Assembly: GCA_033439265.1 (NCBI GenBank)
Contig: JAVTVX010000010.1
Coordinates: 2,418,001 to 2,482,000, forward strand
DNA: 64,000 bases
Source: Dillenia suffruticosa
Taxonomy: Eukaryota > Streptophyta > Magnoliopsida > Dilleniales > Dilleniaceae
Direction of reading: 5' to 3'
In this document: piece by piece, positions 11,501 to 25,051 of the stretch
Layout: every line of letters begins with the position of its first letter
How positions within the stretch are numbered: position 1 is the stretch's first letter
The notes under the pieces: model-generated
Seen by the model: the letters and a program-made list of their open reading frames with translations, nothing else
The model's database searches: none
What the model was told of the DNA's origin: nothing
Translations under genes and position numbers: made by a program

Positions 11501-14500
11501 TTGCCTGATGGGGGTATACAGGAAACAAGCAAATTGCAAGTGTCAGCACAGGCCACATAAATGAAAGAAGCGTTTGCCATAGCGGTCGCCGTTTGACAAA
11601 GGTCCATGCAAAAAAAGCATCATTCTCAGAAAATATTTGATCCTGCAAGAATAACAGAGACAGATAAAAAAATCAACACCTGGAACAGAGAACCGGGCTC
11701 TTGATTCAAAGGAGGTAATAAAACACTATAAGCATAAACCAAAATTGCAGTATGTATGCTAATGATGGAGTAATAGAACACTATAAGCATGAACCAAAAT
11801 TGCAGTATGTATGCTGATGATGGAGTAACCCAAGAACTAAAGACAACCATACAATGATTCCGATATGCACGTGTAAGCAGCAAGATATGCACAAGGAGAG
11901 CTGATCAATAATGAAAAGCACAAAGATGATCAACAAATGAGATTGGAAACAAGCACAGAAAAGGGAAAATATCAACAAAGTCCTCCTAGAATCACCAACC
12001 GAAGGCATCAATAACTGATGGATGCACCATCATCCTTTCCTCCCCTATTAGACAAAGAACTTAATGCTTTCCTTTTACAAGATAACAGGCTCATAAATCC
12101 TAAATTGTGCTCATTCTTACTGCTGCATGCAGAAGCACAATAAGATTACAGATAACACAAAACTCGATGAATATGTAAATTGAAATTATTGATCCAACAT
12201 CAAAACATGTATAGACTTACATACAGAAGCTATTAGAATCGGGGACTTCTAAAGTTTCTCCCCAGGAAGATGCTTAGTGCAGTCTTATCACTCAAAGAGC
12301 TGTTCACAAACTTGGGCAACGTAGCTAGAGATGAGGAGGATTTGATCAGCTCAAAGGTTGTTCTATTTTGCAAGAGCAAGCATTGATGCATGGAAAGACT
12401 TCTGAAGGTCTATGTACTCTTGGAAGGATGCTTTGAGTGGCCCTATCTCTCAAAGAGCTGTGATCAAAATTGGAGGCAAGGAGGACTCCGTTGGCAACAT
12501 AGTTCTTTCGTCTGGTGATAGCAAGCATTGAAGGTTGGATTTTTTTTTTTGGGTGGGGGGTTGGTGGGAGTGGGAATATGAATTGTTTGGGAGTTGGAAA
12601 CATTTCTGCAGTTCTAAGGACTCTTGGAAGGGGGCTTGCTTTTGCTTGGTAGGTGGTGATTATAAGTTTCAAGGGGCTATTTCCAGGTTTTTTAAAGGTA
12701 AGAATAAGGTAATTGGGGGAAGATTCTCATGGAGAGTTTCATTCCTTTGGAAAGCAGTTTGGAAATCAAAAGGAACTTCGAAAGTCTTTTTCTTTTTTTT
12801 CCAGGCACTACTTTGGGAGGGATTTAACACAAGATAATATTCAGAAAAAAAGTTATACACTCTTGTGAATAGATGCCTCCTTTGGAGAAAAAAAAAAAAG
12901 ACAGAATCTTGGAAATCATAGGTCATTGTTCCTAGACTAGGTCTCATTAGGAGTTGGTTTCTTTTTTTTTTGTATCCTTGTGGGTGCCTGCCAGAAGCAA
13001 GAATAGCAAAGTGAGTTTAGGACTTGGAGGCATGTGAGATCTACTACATCAAAGAGGATGGCCATATGTTTGATCTCGCTAGCTATTTTTTTGCAGGTGC
13101 AAAGCAGAAGAAACAACTGAGTTTTATTTTTATAGGACTGAGAAATCCTTTATCATCTACTTCTAATATTTTGGACATGTAAGGTTGACAAAGCATCGTT
13201 TATGGATTCCTAGCTTTTTATTAGGTTAGACCCTCTCAATGCCATTTGAATTTTTCTCTTTATCAAAAAAAAAAAAAGCAGCTTTAAAAAGTGAATAAAT
13301 AAGTCCATACCGTAAATGCATTTGGAGCAGAACTCATTCGGCATAAACCACTTTTCTTACCTCATCTTTCCTTCTATAATCAGGTGACTGTGTACCACAA
13401 TTTTCTCATATGTTTCTTTACCAAATGCTTCTCTGACAATTATAAGAAATGTCTCTAATACTTCACTATATAATGGACCTATTGAGTCCAAAATTTCCAT
13501 CTTTTTCTCAAAATAAAATAAAGAGATAATAACGATATGAGTATATGTGATTAATGGATTTTTGATTTAGAGTTTTGTTATACCATCAACTTGGACATCT
13601 AACCGACAAGAATATTCAAGCATAAAACGGATCATGATGTTTCTTAATTCCCTCGACAAAGTAATAATAAATCCACAAACATTTCTCCATTTCTTACTAG
13701 TTTACTTTACTGATCCCAATACCAGGTCAATTTTCAACTTTTAACAAACAAATTTTAAATTTTGTTATATAAATAACAAAGCAACAATAAATATATAAAC
13801 TGATGTCATGTGCCTCACACATGCATCTGACTTAGCAATTTTCAAATAAATTCAGCCACAAAAGCAGCTTTCATTAGCACCGTTACAAAACCCTCAAGTT
13901 CACATAATCTGGGAACTATTATTACAACCAAAATAGTAGTTGACAGGAAAAAGGATCTGGAAACTAGTTCAACGAGTAAGTCACTTGACAAAGCATTGGT
14001 CCATTAAATTTAACAGCAATAACAATACATTACTATAGAACATGTTAGAAAGTAATTCAGCAATTAATAGAACAAGAATGTGACATTGTTTAATTCATGC
14101 AAAATATAAAAGGCATATATTAGTTATGTTCTCGTGAAAAAAAGGGAAGAGGGTCGATTTATTTAGGAAAATAGGGTTGATGTGGCAAGCATTACACATA
14201 CTCAATTTTTAATTCAAATCTCTTTTTAAAGAAATTTAGTGCATTGTTGGCAATAGGAAGTAAATTGCACCATAAATAATTGAGAGAGTAATAGAAGTTT
14301 GGACATCTATTCCGTGAATAGAAAATAAGGAAGGGCAACTTTTCCCTAATAATTTCCCTTAACTTTAATAAGATGGTTTCTCAAGTTTACACAGTCCCAG
14401 AACAAAAAAGAAAGACAAAGAATGAATGATTAAGAATGTTGTACAAAGAGGAAATTTGATTCTCAAAAGTACTTTTTATGTTACATTCTTTTAATTTTTT

Positions 14501-17463
14501 TGCTTAAAGCATCAACTTGTATTTGATTCAATAGGAAGTTGTGGAAGATCTTGAAAACTAGTGGGTGGTTCTTCAGTTCTCGGCTTACTTCAGGAGATTT
14601 GTGAAGGCGTGTAGAGATACTCACCCAAAATATCAACAGGCGAAGATTTGGTTACTCAAAGCAAAAAGTCATTTAATTTTTCACAGGCAGCAAGGGAAGG
14701 AACTCTTATCACAGTCAGTTTTTGAGGTTCTTTTCCAACCAGCCCAGGTTGCGTAAACTGGACCAGGTCAAACAGGTTGTTAGAAAACCAGCAGTTCAAC
14801 TGTATTTTCAACTGTATTTTTATCGTGCCATTTATTACCTGTCCAGTCTTCTTGCAAACCCAGACTACTTAACGCACCAACTTAATCATTTGCCTGTCCT
14901 TCTGGGTTTAACAACATTAAGTACTTACTATATTGCACAAAAAGTTCATATATGTTCTCAGTTGTACATTTGATTAAACGTCAGAAAACATCTACTTGTA
15001 TTGTTGCTATCTCAAGCAATAACTTGTATAAGATTTAAACTAAAGCAGATTGCCACAAAGAAGATCGGCATAAGCAATAGTATAAAGGAAAGTGGAAGTG
15101 AGATGCATGTACTTAGTCATTTATGCAAACCAATATGCATGTATTCTAGGCAGGGATATTACAGGCTTTAGCTTATGAAGCATTATCTCAATCCATTGCA
15201 CTGTGAATCCTCTTGCAGATTCATGTTTTTGGTAAACGTTATTTTATATCTGCCACATGCTTCAAATGACTTATAGGTGACTTTTTTGATAAGCCATTTT
15301 AGCACGATACTATGATCATTCCATTGTCCTTGATAGTCATTTCCATGGCCTGGTAGCAGTTAACTCTGTTTTGCCTGTATTAAACAGCAATCCATTACCA
15401 AAAACATCTAACCACTACCTCCGGTCCTAAACCACCAGAAATATCATCACCAAAGAAGGAAACTTATGGCTAGCATATCTCATCTAGATTATTAGTTTTC
15501 TCGGGATGAAGCAAAGAATACACGCAAGGAGATAATTTAGACCGACAAACACCACAATGACATTGAATGGCTTTATCATAAATGACCAAAAAAAGGCCTA
15601 ACTTAAAAGTGATTACTACAAGATTATAGAATAACCACGAACCAAACATTTATAAGCCTCAAGAACTTAAATAATCATTGATGCAGCTCAATAATGCTAC
15701 CTGTGTATCACAAGCATCTTGCATAGAACAATCCACCAAAATGCAAAAAGAATCGAAGCAATGGTGACATAGAGGAACTATTGAATACAGAAAAAACTGA
15801 CTACTATGCATATTCCAAAATAAATCATAAACAAAAAAACAGATAACAAATAAAGCACAAGAGATCTCTTACTGGGAATATCTCCAAATGTGCTGGCCAG
15901 GTAGACAACTTCTTTTTACCAGGCCGAACAGTTTTGACCACCCGATCGCACCTCACTAAAAGATTCTTCCTTAATAGAACATTTCCGATATCTTCTACAT
16001 CTAGATTCTTGTCAGATTCCAATATGTCTTTCAGTTCTGGATGATTCTTCATAAAGCTAACAAAATCTTTCCCTCTGAAATATTCCACACGAGTTTCCTG
16101 TAAAATAGCCCACCTAGATTCCAAATCTTTGTGATCTCTCACCTTCTCGGCAAACAACTGAAAGACATCCTTCTTCACTTGTTTCTGCTTAAATTTTAAT
16201 CACATCAATTAAAGTGCCACAACAAAAATTGGAAACCAGAAAATCAATTTCTTAGGAAACTTAATGTTAGACAAGAAGTTATAAACTAGGACTTGAATTT
16301 TATAAGACAAAAAATGAACTGAGCAGCAAAGAATAAGCACAAGCTTCAAGGAAACAACAGGCATGCCTATCTAAGTCAGTAGAAAACCGAGGTGCCCACA
16401 CACCAAGAAAATTGGGAAATGATACTAAATTGAGTTGATTTTCTCGAACTTAACTGAATCAAAATTAATAATAAAAGGACGTCGCCTTTAACAATCACAG
16501 CATTTGATAAAGCAAACAGTGGAAGAGAAGCAATGGTGACAAAGTTGTGATCGTTTAAAGTACTTCAAATGGCACGTAAAATAAAATTCCAATAAATAGT
16601 CAACTTGAAAAATTATGTGTGATTGTATGAAATTTTTAGATCATCTTTTCTAAAGGTCGTAAATTGCCGCCTTCAACCGCATCACTTTAAAGCTTCCACA
16701 TCTTTTGTCATTTAGTCTTATACATAGGAAGGAGGAGACCTGGCTCTTTGACTAATTGGTTGCAGGGAAAATTGGGCTTGTGGAACTGTTTTAATTACGT
16801 GTTACATATCCAATTTCAAATTCTGATATTGAGCCCTAAAACAACTTGTTTACATCCCATTTTACTACGTGAATCCATCTGATCACATTTAGAGCATTAT
16901 CTCAGAAGCACCCCCACCAAAAAAATAAATAATTTAAATAATTGTCAACGCAATTTATAGGACTCTGCCAAGTGACGATAACTTTCTTACAAAAAACAAA
17001 AAACAAAAAGTAGGAAAATGATGCAAAATGTAAGACCAAAAAATGAAAATGAGCAAATAAAGAATCATGAAGAACAGAAGAAAATTTTTCTAGTTTCACA
17101 TGCATTCAATCTAAATCGAGAGTAATTGAAAGAGCAAGAACATTCTGTCATGATAAGGACATCGAATTTAAGGATACGATGATCAATGAATTAAAATGTA
17201 AATACTTAAATTACGTTACATTTGAACAATTCTGAATCAACTGAAGGAAACAAGTTCATGTGATTATAAAAATTGAAAAACTAAAGATATCTCTGCAAAT
17301 AATCCAAAACCCTAGAAACGACAAACGATATAAAAAAATTTGAGAAAGAATAAAGAAAATGACGAACCCTAGGAGGTGTTTCGGGCTTAGAATCTCTGCT
17401 GCCATTTTGCGTCGATCCCGTCGATCGGCGATCTCTCTTCTTCTCTGCTCCTGGTTTCTTCAT
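8598..17463 (-). CDS. SEC62: translocation protein SEC62 (five coding exons, 368 aa)
   Basis: SEC62 is an ER membrane subunit working with SEC61/SEC63 in post-translational import, and in ER-phagy in some lineages. Minus-strand exons are 17368-17463, 15873-16184, 11441-11642, 9118-9346 and 8598-8865, all with GT-AG introns and an open joined frame (368 residues; plant SEC62 is usually about this size). The start is placed at ATG 17463 because [13 protein letters not shown] matches the basic SEC62 N-terminus; an in-frame upstream ATG at 17532 would only add a (GA)n-encoded Arg/Glu run. Residues 33-136 are the cytosolic domain ([25 protein letters not shown]). Membrane segments lie near 160-179 and 183-205, and a further hydrophobic stretch near 254-268. 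An acidic tail ends DRLQHQDST. The 4.2 kb intron between 11642 and 15873 holds an L1 fragment. No lesion is seen. Confidence 0.93.
11722..11831. repeat. two-copy tandem repeat, 55 bp unit
   Basis: Units 11722-11776 and 11777-11831 differ at only a few bases and share CAAAATTGCAGTATGTATGC. They lie in the SEC62 intron next to the third coding exon (in transcript order). Confidence 0.75.
12535..13277 (+). mobile_element. L1-type LINE 3' fragment in a SEC62 intron
   Basis: Plus-strand frames from 12535 encode a degraded C-terminal part of plant L1 ORF2 (the zinc-binding region after reverse transcriptase): [20 protein letters not shown], then, after a frame change, [11 protein letters not shown]. 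The copy ends in an A13 tract at 13265-13277, the usual L1 tail. It is 5'-truncated and inactive. The exact left edge is unclear and may lie as far left as about 12250. Orientation is opposite to SEC62, so its poly-A signal is not in the sense of the host transcript. Confidence 0.7.
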
Positions 17464-17540
17464 CTCTCTCTCTCTCTCTCTCTGCCTTCGATTTTCTTCT
17501 TTATTTCGCTGCGTTGCGTCGCATCTGTTCACTAAGAATG
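17464..17540 (-). promoter_or_regulatory. SEC62 5'UTR with (GA)n
   Basis: Directly upstream of the SEC62 start, the transcribed strand carries a (GA)n run (plus strand (CT)n at 17464-17482). GA-rich leaders near the transcription start are common in plants. The transcription start itself cannot be placed. Confidence 0.45.
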
Positions 17541-18891
17541 GCAGTGTTTAATGCAGAAGCGTCCTCAGTAGGGTCTGTTTGCCCTGTCGTCAATATCTTA
17601 CCCCGTCTATTTGGGACTTATTAATTTTTTTTTTTTCTTAAAAACACTCCCCCCGCCCCTTTTTTCCCTTCACCCTAAATCTTTTGGCAATAATTTTGCA
17701 TTTTAATTCCAATCAAGATCATTTTCTTTCCTAATCTTAATTTCATATAATTTGCACTGAGATGATTTTATGTTAATCTTTCGATATAATGGTCGAGAGG
17801 ATATATGATTTTATGTTAATCTTTTGATATAATGGTCGAGAGAATATTTTTAAATAGCTCTTTTAATTATCTAAAATAATTAATTTTTTTCGATCTTTAT
17901 TAAAAATAAAAATATAGATAAAAAATTTAAATCTAAAAGTAGATTAGAAATTGTTGTATTTCTTCGATAATTTTTTCATGAGAATTTTTATATGATTTTG
18001 GTTGTCATCGTCTTGTCATCTAAAATTCTTTATCTTTGAATAGAACTCTTATATTTTGAGAATGCTATCGTTATCATAAATTACTATACCCGGATAGCAT
18101 TTAATATATAATAATAAAGAGTTTGAATGTTATTTGAATAATATTTTGCACAGTTTTCCATATTTAAAATATAAAAGTTCAATTATTAGACAGATATTAA
18201 TATGCTTATAAAAAAGATATGTACTTTAAATTATTTATAAGAACTATTCTCAAAATAAAATAATGATAATACAAAGCGAGAGAGAAAGGAAGATATAGAA
18301 AGGCGCATCAATTGGCAAAACAAAGAAAGAAAGGAAGAGAGAGAAAAGTTTTTTGGTCGACAAGGGAAACAAAGAAGAGCTTGCCGATCAAGAGAGAGAG
18401 AAAAGAAAGAAAGAGAGAGGGGCAAGAACGAGACGAAGTACAACCTGTCTACTAATCAAGAAAGAGAGAATGATAAAGAAGATAAATTATGTATTTTATA
18501 AAATAAGTATTTAAATAAAACATTTGAATAGTAAAAACTATTTACTTATCATTTAATGTCAGTTTTCCCTCTTTTTTATATTAAAAACTCTTATTTTTTT
18601 TATTTATAAGATAATATGAAAAATAAGAGATTAAAAATTTAAGTGATAAAATGTTTGGTAATTTTATTTTAAAAAACTCTTTTATGAGTTTTAAACTTAG
18701 AGAAATTATAATAAAGGGCAATTAACATTAGAGTTTCATAAATAATTCTAAAATTTTTATAAGTTAAACATAAATGTTATAAATATTCATAAATATTTAA
18801 AGTTTATACCTTTTTGAAAGATTTCATAAATTTACAAAAAAAAATAATAATTTATATTTTCCATCAACATTGAAATAGTTAAGGGGTTTTT

Positions 18892-18935
<44 letters not shown>

Positions 18936-21191
18936 ACAAAATTATAGTAGTTGAAATAATTAAAAACAATTTCATCGACCTAAATATTTTTATTAAAAAA
19001 AGTTAAGTAAAATCTCATACCATAAACTTTTTTTATTTCTTTGTTTTCTTTATGAATTTAAATAGATTTTGAAAATACCGTTTAACCTAATTTGTAACTT
19101 TAAGTTAACCTTAAACTAAAATAAAATGAAATAAACCAAGTATAATGCATCAAAACTTCTCAATACTAATGTTTTTTTTTTTAATTTTTGAAACGTTTTT
19201 TGTATTTGAAACATTTTGATATATTAAATTAATTAATATTTATACAAAAATTTTTATATTTTTTATATGTATACATTTTTTCATAATTAATGAATTATTT
19301 ATTTATTTAATTATAATTTTTGTTTTTGTATTATTTATCTTATGATTAATAATTATATAGTTTATCATTTTAGATTTTTATTATAAAATATGACTATTCT
19401 ATTATTTTTATAAAATAATTAATATTTATGTAAAAATTATTATATTTTCTATATTTATATATTTTTTCACATTTTTATTTCCTAGATTTTTATAAAATAT
19501 CAATTTTCATATCATTTCGTTTTTGTTTTCGTTTCTCATTTTTGTTTCTGTGTGATCTATATGACCATTTCCCTCCTAAATTTGTGCTCTATACTTAGAT
19601 AAGATTTAGTGAACAATTTTAAAAATATAGCGGAAGAGAGTGTGTGTGTAAGAAAGGATAATTTCTTTTTATCTTATATTTTACCCTTTTGATAAATTTT
19701 AAAATTTAGATATTTTTATACACCGAGAAAAATTAACGATTCTTAATAATTTTGGTATATATATTGGCTAAGTATTCATTAGATTCCAACTATTTTATAT
19801 TTTGTCTTTTATTCTATGTTTATAATACTTCTTCCCACACTTGCTCTTCGAGCAAAAATTTTGGCTCTTCCACTACCTCCAATCAATATACATACTATGT
19901 GTGTGTGTATTCTGAAAAAAGGATGTGAGAATCATGATAAGTATTTAATAACATAATTCAAAAATGCTTGGAAGGAAAGAAAAAAATATATGTATCATTG
20001 CTTAACAAGGAATTTTGTTATTTTATTAATTTCTTCATATTTAGTGTAAGTGAAAATTTGTCACAAACAAATATCTAGATTTAACCCGATTAATCTGACA
20101 GAATACTATAGAATTCATTAAAGAGTTAGACTCTCCCAATATTTATCTTTTCATTTTTAAGATTTGAATTCGATATTTTAGTTAAGGATATTCAGCGTCA
20201 TATTGCTACACCCACACAGTTCATTGATAATAATTTTTTCATATTTGGTCTGACCCTAACCCCACCTAAGTTAGGATTGAAACTTAATTGGATTGAGTTT
20301 AGTTACTGAGAGTTAATATCATATAGTGTTTGCACCAATATGTCTACTTTTGCTGATATATGCAATTTTCCAGAGAGTCTTATCAAATTAAAAAAACAAT
20401 TATAATGAATTATAACAATATCTCTCTCATATTTGATTTAGCACAATGGTAAGAAAAGTTGACGAAAATCCAAATTAATATTAAAATATTTTATATTTTT
20501 ATTTAATTTGTTATTTATTTTATATAAAATGAGTTTGATTTAATAATTATATTTATCACATTATTATATATTTTCACAATATACATGTATTATGTTATTT
20601 GAAATAGTTTTTATAATATGTGCAGGTAAGATTAGTCAAATATGACACACTTTTTTAAGGTAATAATTTAATTTTTAATATTAGTAGACAAAGTTTGATT
20701 ATCGATATTCTATGAAATAAATTTGAATTTTAGTAATAATTTTTATTTATTTAATGGTTATTTGAGGGGACTTTAATTTTAAATTTACAGTTTCTCTGTT
20801 AAGTAATAATAAAAAAATAATAATTTTTTGAAGTTTATAATACCTTCTAGGCTTTTTACTTATATTAGAAATTTATTTATAAATAGATTTAATTTGATAA
20901 TTAATACATTTTGTAATTTATTTTTAAAAAATTTTAAATTTTAATAATAATTTTGGTTTATTTAATAGTTATATCAGATGTCATATCTCAGTCACGACAA
21001 CTTTTATTATTATTATTATTATTATTATTTTAAAAATAGCACATTTGTTTGGCTGGGGTTTATCGTGAGTCACGAGGAACTTAGTTTTGTAGCCAAACAT
21101 AGCCCTTGTAATGGAGATAATACTGAAATATCAATAACTGGCTCTGCCTGAGAAAGAGCAGTACGGGTGTGATTGTAATCTGTTGATTCAA
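17541..21191. other. AT-rich intergenic region without recognisable genes
   Basis: No supported coding region. Contents: a 43 bp tandem pair (17762-17804 and 17805-17847), a purine-rich GA/GAA stretch at about 18270-18475, poly-A plus (TA)n near 18890-18935, a dispersed AT-rich repeat at 19148-19560, and a (TTA)n run at about 21004-21029. The ORF at 18231-18443 (-) is only the translation of the purine-rich stretch. Confidence 0.6.
19148..19560. repeat. dispersed AT-rich repeat, copy 1
   Basis: About 400 bases align colinearly with 62788-63165. Shared landmarks in order are CAAAACTTCT.AATACTAA, TTCATAATTA.TGAATTATTTA, TTTATTATAAAATA and CATAAAATAATTAATATTTAT-like. No protein is encoded. It could be a solo LTR or an MITE-like family; no clear terminal repeats were found. 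Confidence 0.55.
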
Positions 21192-21462
21192 ATGTTACTT
21201 CAGTCTAACCCATCATTAATTTCTCCGTTCAATTTCACCAAATCAAATTTCAGAATTTTGTTCTTGGGTGTTGGAGGTGGGGAGGATTTGAGGAAGAGGA
21301 GAAGAAAATGGAGTGTTGGGGCTGTGGAGAAGAAAGGTTCAGAGTACGAGCTAGACCCAGAAAAGGCAAGAGAAGCTCTTCAAAAGCTAGACCAGCAACT
21401 TCAATCCATTTCCCAAAAGAGTATTACCCCTTCTAGGAAAAGGGTCTCTTCGTCTCCCTCTG

Positions 21463-21504
<42 letters not shown>

Positions 21505-23536
21505 CCCCCGCCCACAGACACACGTATCTTATGGGTTAATTTTTTAGTTGTATTGCAGAAGGTTTCATTTGAAATGAATGGGGGAACGGGACAAGAAATT
21601 GAATTTAGAAATGGTCTAACATTTACCTGATTGATTTGTTGTTTATGTGAATTCCATATGTTCATGAAAGGGAATGGGAAATTACCCACCAGGCGGGAAA
21701 TACTTCAAGGGACATAAAATTTAAATTGAAAAATAGGGCAATAAATTCTTCTTTTCACTAGTAAGCTCGAAGTGCATATTATCATTTTCCTCTGATCAGT
21801 AGCTTGAATTCTTGGCCCCACTTATTGTAGTTCAGTCAGTAGAGTTGATTGGGAAAGCGTAGACAGTCTAGATAGCGCGTGTTAATTTCTTTGTTGATAT
21901 ATTACTGCAACTCTAAAAAGCATAGATTCATTAGTAATAAGGATTACATGTCGAAATTTTAACCTTCGACAATTTAAACATAAGAAAAACGTGTACCAAG
22001 TTAGATGGCAGACCTTAGACAACAAGGTTAGAGATTTAGTAAGAAGCTGCAGAAGACTTTTAAGTTTGGTCTAGAAAATAAATTTAAGAGACGTGTCCGA
22101 TGTAGGTCGAGACTTTCTATAATAAGCTTGTGTGAGGACTATAGAATTGTTATCAAGGTGTATATGCCCAATTCCATCATATATGGCTATAAGTGGGACT
22201 TATAAACGAGAAAGTCATCACGAGAAGGAACATGAAGAAGACAAAAATTAAAACTGCAGGACTTGTCCTCTACTTGCCGACCTTCTGCAATAGCTTAAGA
22301 CCAGGAGTCATAGATGGCATTTATCCCTCAGCACCTGCAAAATTCTATGACTTCAGCAGTGTGTCATCAAGACCCTGCCACTTGCAAAAGAAGGATAATT
22401 CTGCTTCTTTATTTTAGACTTTCTTGTTTCCTCATTGCCCTTTTTGAGCATTCTAGCATTTAGGCTTCGCTCAGAGCAGGCATAGAAACACAATTGCACA
22501 TTTTCTTATGTGGATATCTGATCTCCTTTGCCTGACCCACATATGGTTGCAGTCCGGGTTGGGGCACTAGCAAAACAGCATTTGTGCATTGATCTTGCCC
22601 CCTGTGGATTTGCTTCGTCAAAGAGCCTAGAGGAGGCTTCTATTTTCCTTCTCACAATTGAAGTATTTGTGAAATGTAGGGTTTCGTTTAGCATATCAGC
22701 ATGAGCAAAAGTGGTAAAGCTGCTCAGCCTGTTGCTTGATCTGAAAACTTTAGCAATGTGTTATTCTGCTTTTTGACACCTTTGGGGAGCACTCTTTAGC
22801 TTATCCTGGAGAATCCACGCGGCTGCCACCATTTAAGATGATCTCTTTGAAAGAATTCCTCCTCCCATGGCCGAAAAATGCGTTGAGTTGACTGTTGACT
22901 TGTCATGTCAATCTTGCAACGCTGCCACCCCCAGCCAATTTGAGTTGAGTTTGAATCGTGCCACGGAATTCCCTTTCCTTTCATATCGTTTGGTGTTGTG
23001 GAGGGATTTGAATGAGCTGGATTGTTTTTGGGAAAAGGTGAAGTACCTTGTGATGTAACCTTTTGAAGATGGAGATAAAGGATATCGAGTTAGCCTTGAT
23101 TCTTGCCCTGCTTCCTCCGAATTGTCAACTGAACTTTTCAGTACCTATGTTCTGGCAGAGAGTAGAAAATTTTTAACCTTGAACTTTTTGCACTCGCTTA
23201 ACTAGATGTTAAGAGATGTAATGTAGTGATTTCTTCACTTAGGAGAATGATGAAAGAGAGAGAGAGAGAGAGAGAGAGCTATGTATAAGTGTTTTTAACT
23301 ATATTAGGTTCTGATATGATATGTTTTACACCATTGCAGATGAAGAACTAAGGCTCATGAAAAACGTAACGAGAGAAGATGTACCGGAATTTTCAGGATC
23401 ATCTTTATTCAATTCGGCTTTCCTTCTCCTCGCCTTGACTATCTTGTACAATATATTCTTCTTGACTGTTATAAAACCATCCATAGATGGACCTGAAAAT
23501 GTTGTAGATTTTACAATTACTTCTGTAAATAAGTAA
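21192..23536 (+). CDS. small predicted membrane protein, two exons, 155 aa, function unknown
   Basis: Exons 21192-21462 and 23340-23536 join across a GT-AG intron (CTG|GTACTC ... TTGCAG|ATG) to give 155 residues ending TSVNK. Residues 1-45 are rich in Ser/Arg/Lys with few acidic residues (MLLQSNPSLISPFNFTKSNF), like a plastid transit peptide. Residues about 52-75 contain a helical, charged stretch (DPEKAREALQKLDQQLQSIS). One hydrophobic segment (SAFLLLALTILYNIFFLTVI) lies near residues 117-136, followed by a short polar tail. The conserved-looking second exon and clean junctions support a real gene. I do not recognise the family. A chloroplast membrane location is inferred only from composition. 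The ATG at 21192 is the first in frame. Confidence 0.75.
21465..21509. repeat. (CT)n microsatellite ending in poly-C
   Basis: A pure CT run then C8, starting two bases after the splice donor GT of the small membrane protein gene. Length variation here sits right at the 5' splice site. Confidence 0.9.
22500..23060 (+). other. unexplained coding-like stretch inside the intron
   Basis: Inside the 21463-23339 intron, an open plus-strand frame at about 22549-22683 reads VAVRVGALAKQHLCIDLAPC and onward for some 45 codons with ordinary codon use. A second, separate frame follows at 22867-23058. No domain is recognised and the frames do not join cleanly. It may be a gene fragment or chance. Confidence 0.2.
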
Positions 23537-23956
23537 GCGCTTCAGACTGAGGCTGAAACTTTAGCCCGAGGGATGAACGTGTATATTCCTCAAAAGAATA
23601 TATCAAACATGCAATGACTTGTAAGCTTTTACCCTTCTTCTAACCATGAAACCAGCAGTGTGCCAAAAGTTCTGAGAGGCATATGGAGTTGGCAAAACTT
23701 CATCCATTGGTGCCACTACTTGATCTCGTTAATGTGAATTTCTTTTTCACTTCTCTACTCAATGTTGAGAAGAGTAAGCTATACTTGTTTTAGTTTAACA
23801 AAAGATGAAAAATAGCCAAGAGAGAAAATGGAATTTAATATACAATTCTCTACTTACTAAAGATAAAACAAAAGAAAGAACATGTGCATAATCGTACTTG
23901 GAATAGGTAATTTTGATTGTGGTTTGTCATAGGTTTTTCTTTTGGGGGGGGGGGTT

Positions 23957-24003
<47 letters not shown>

Positions 24004-25051
24004 TTCCCAAAAGATGTTATTTGTTTGATTTTACTTAATATTTATTATATGATTTTAAATTGTTTAATTTAACTTGAAGTATATTGTTTTGATTTCCAAT
24101 CTTTTTTTTTTTTATTACTTTTTACTTATAATATTTAGGGAAGAGAGCGAAATCTTAAGAATCAATTTATTGGATCTAATGTTTAGGTTTAATTTTTAAA
24201 TTTTTTAATTTGACCCCAAAGTTATTTCTCTTGATTGAGAGTTTTTTATATATTAATATTTGGAGCTACAATTTCTTTTTGTATATAATTTTTCATGTGT
24301 CCCCAATTGAATTTTGCATATGAAGTATGCGGAATATGGGTTAAAGATTATTGGGGTGACCTTTAAATCTCATTTAATCTTGTACCACCTTAATTTTTTG
24401 GTGAAGACATGACTATAAAATAATTGTCGTGCCCACAAAACATTATATTTTTTGAAATAATATGTTCTTTTATTTGTTTTGGAGTTCTTCATTCCTCTAT
24501 TTCTGTTTATTTCTCTCTCTCTCTCTCTCTCTCTCTCACTACATTCATTGATGAGAGATTTCAAAGATTAATATTTTCCAAAAAAAAAAAAAAATCAATT
24601 TCATCTCAATCTTTTAGTGTGAAAAAAAAACCCCTAAAAATTGAAAAATTAATTTCATGTCAATCTTTTAAAAGAATTTACAATTTTCGAAAGGTAAAGT
24701 TTTTATTCATTAATCGACCATGATCCAATATGATCAAAGCCAAATTTTTAGAAAAAAAAAATTATGGTCATAATCAAGAAGCTTCAAAAACGTTGCACCA
24801 ATCAAAACAATGTCTAAACAAATTAGTTAAATATGAAAAAATATATATTTATAATTTTTAAAAATTGTTGCAGTGGAAATTTTTGAAATTTAAAAACCCT
24901 TGTTTTAACATATGATTTAATTCATTTTTATCCAAAAAAGAAAAGGATAATTATCTTAAATAGTCCTTATTATTCTTTTTATTTTATTCTGAATTCATGC
25001 AATGAGTTTCCAATGCTTAAATAAATAATAATCTAAGCATATGATTTCATG
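23537..25051. other. intergenic region with microsatellites
   Basis: No gene is seen. It holds G-run plus (GA)n at 23944-24001 and (CT)n at about 24512-24538. A further (GA)n lies at 23255-23278 inside the preceding intron. The ORFs at 24370-24564 and 24424-24723 read through the microsatellite and are not credible. Confidence 0.6.

Noticed and set aside
22796-22984. 62-codon minus-strand ORF in the small membrane protein intron
   Set aside because: Antisense to another open frame, no family resemblance and no splice or start context.
24424-24723. 99-codon ORF
   Set aside because: Reads through (CT)n and A-tracts, giving Ser-Leu and Lys runs; low-complexity artefact.
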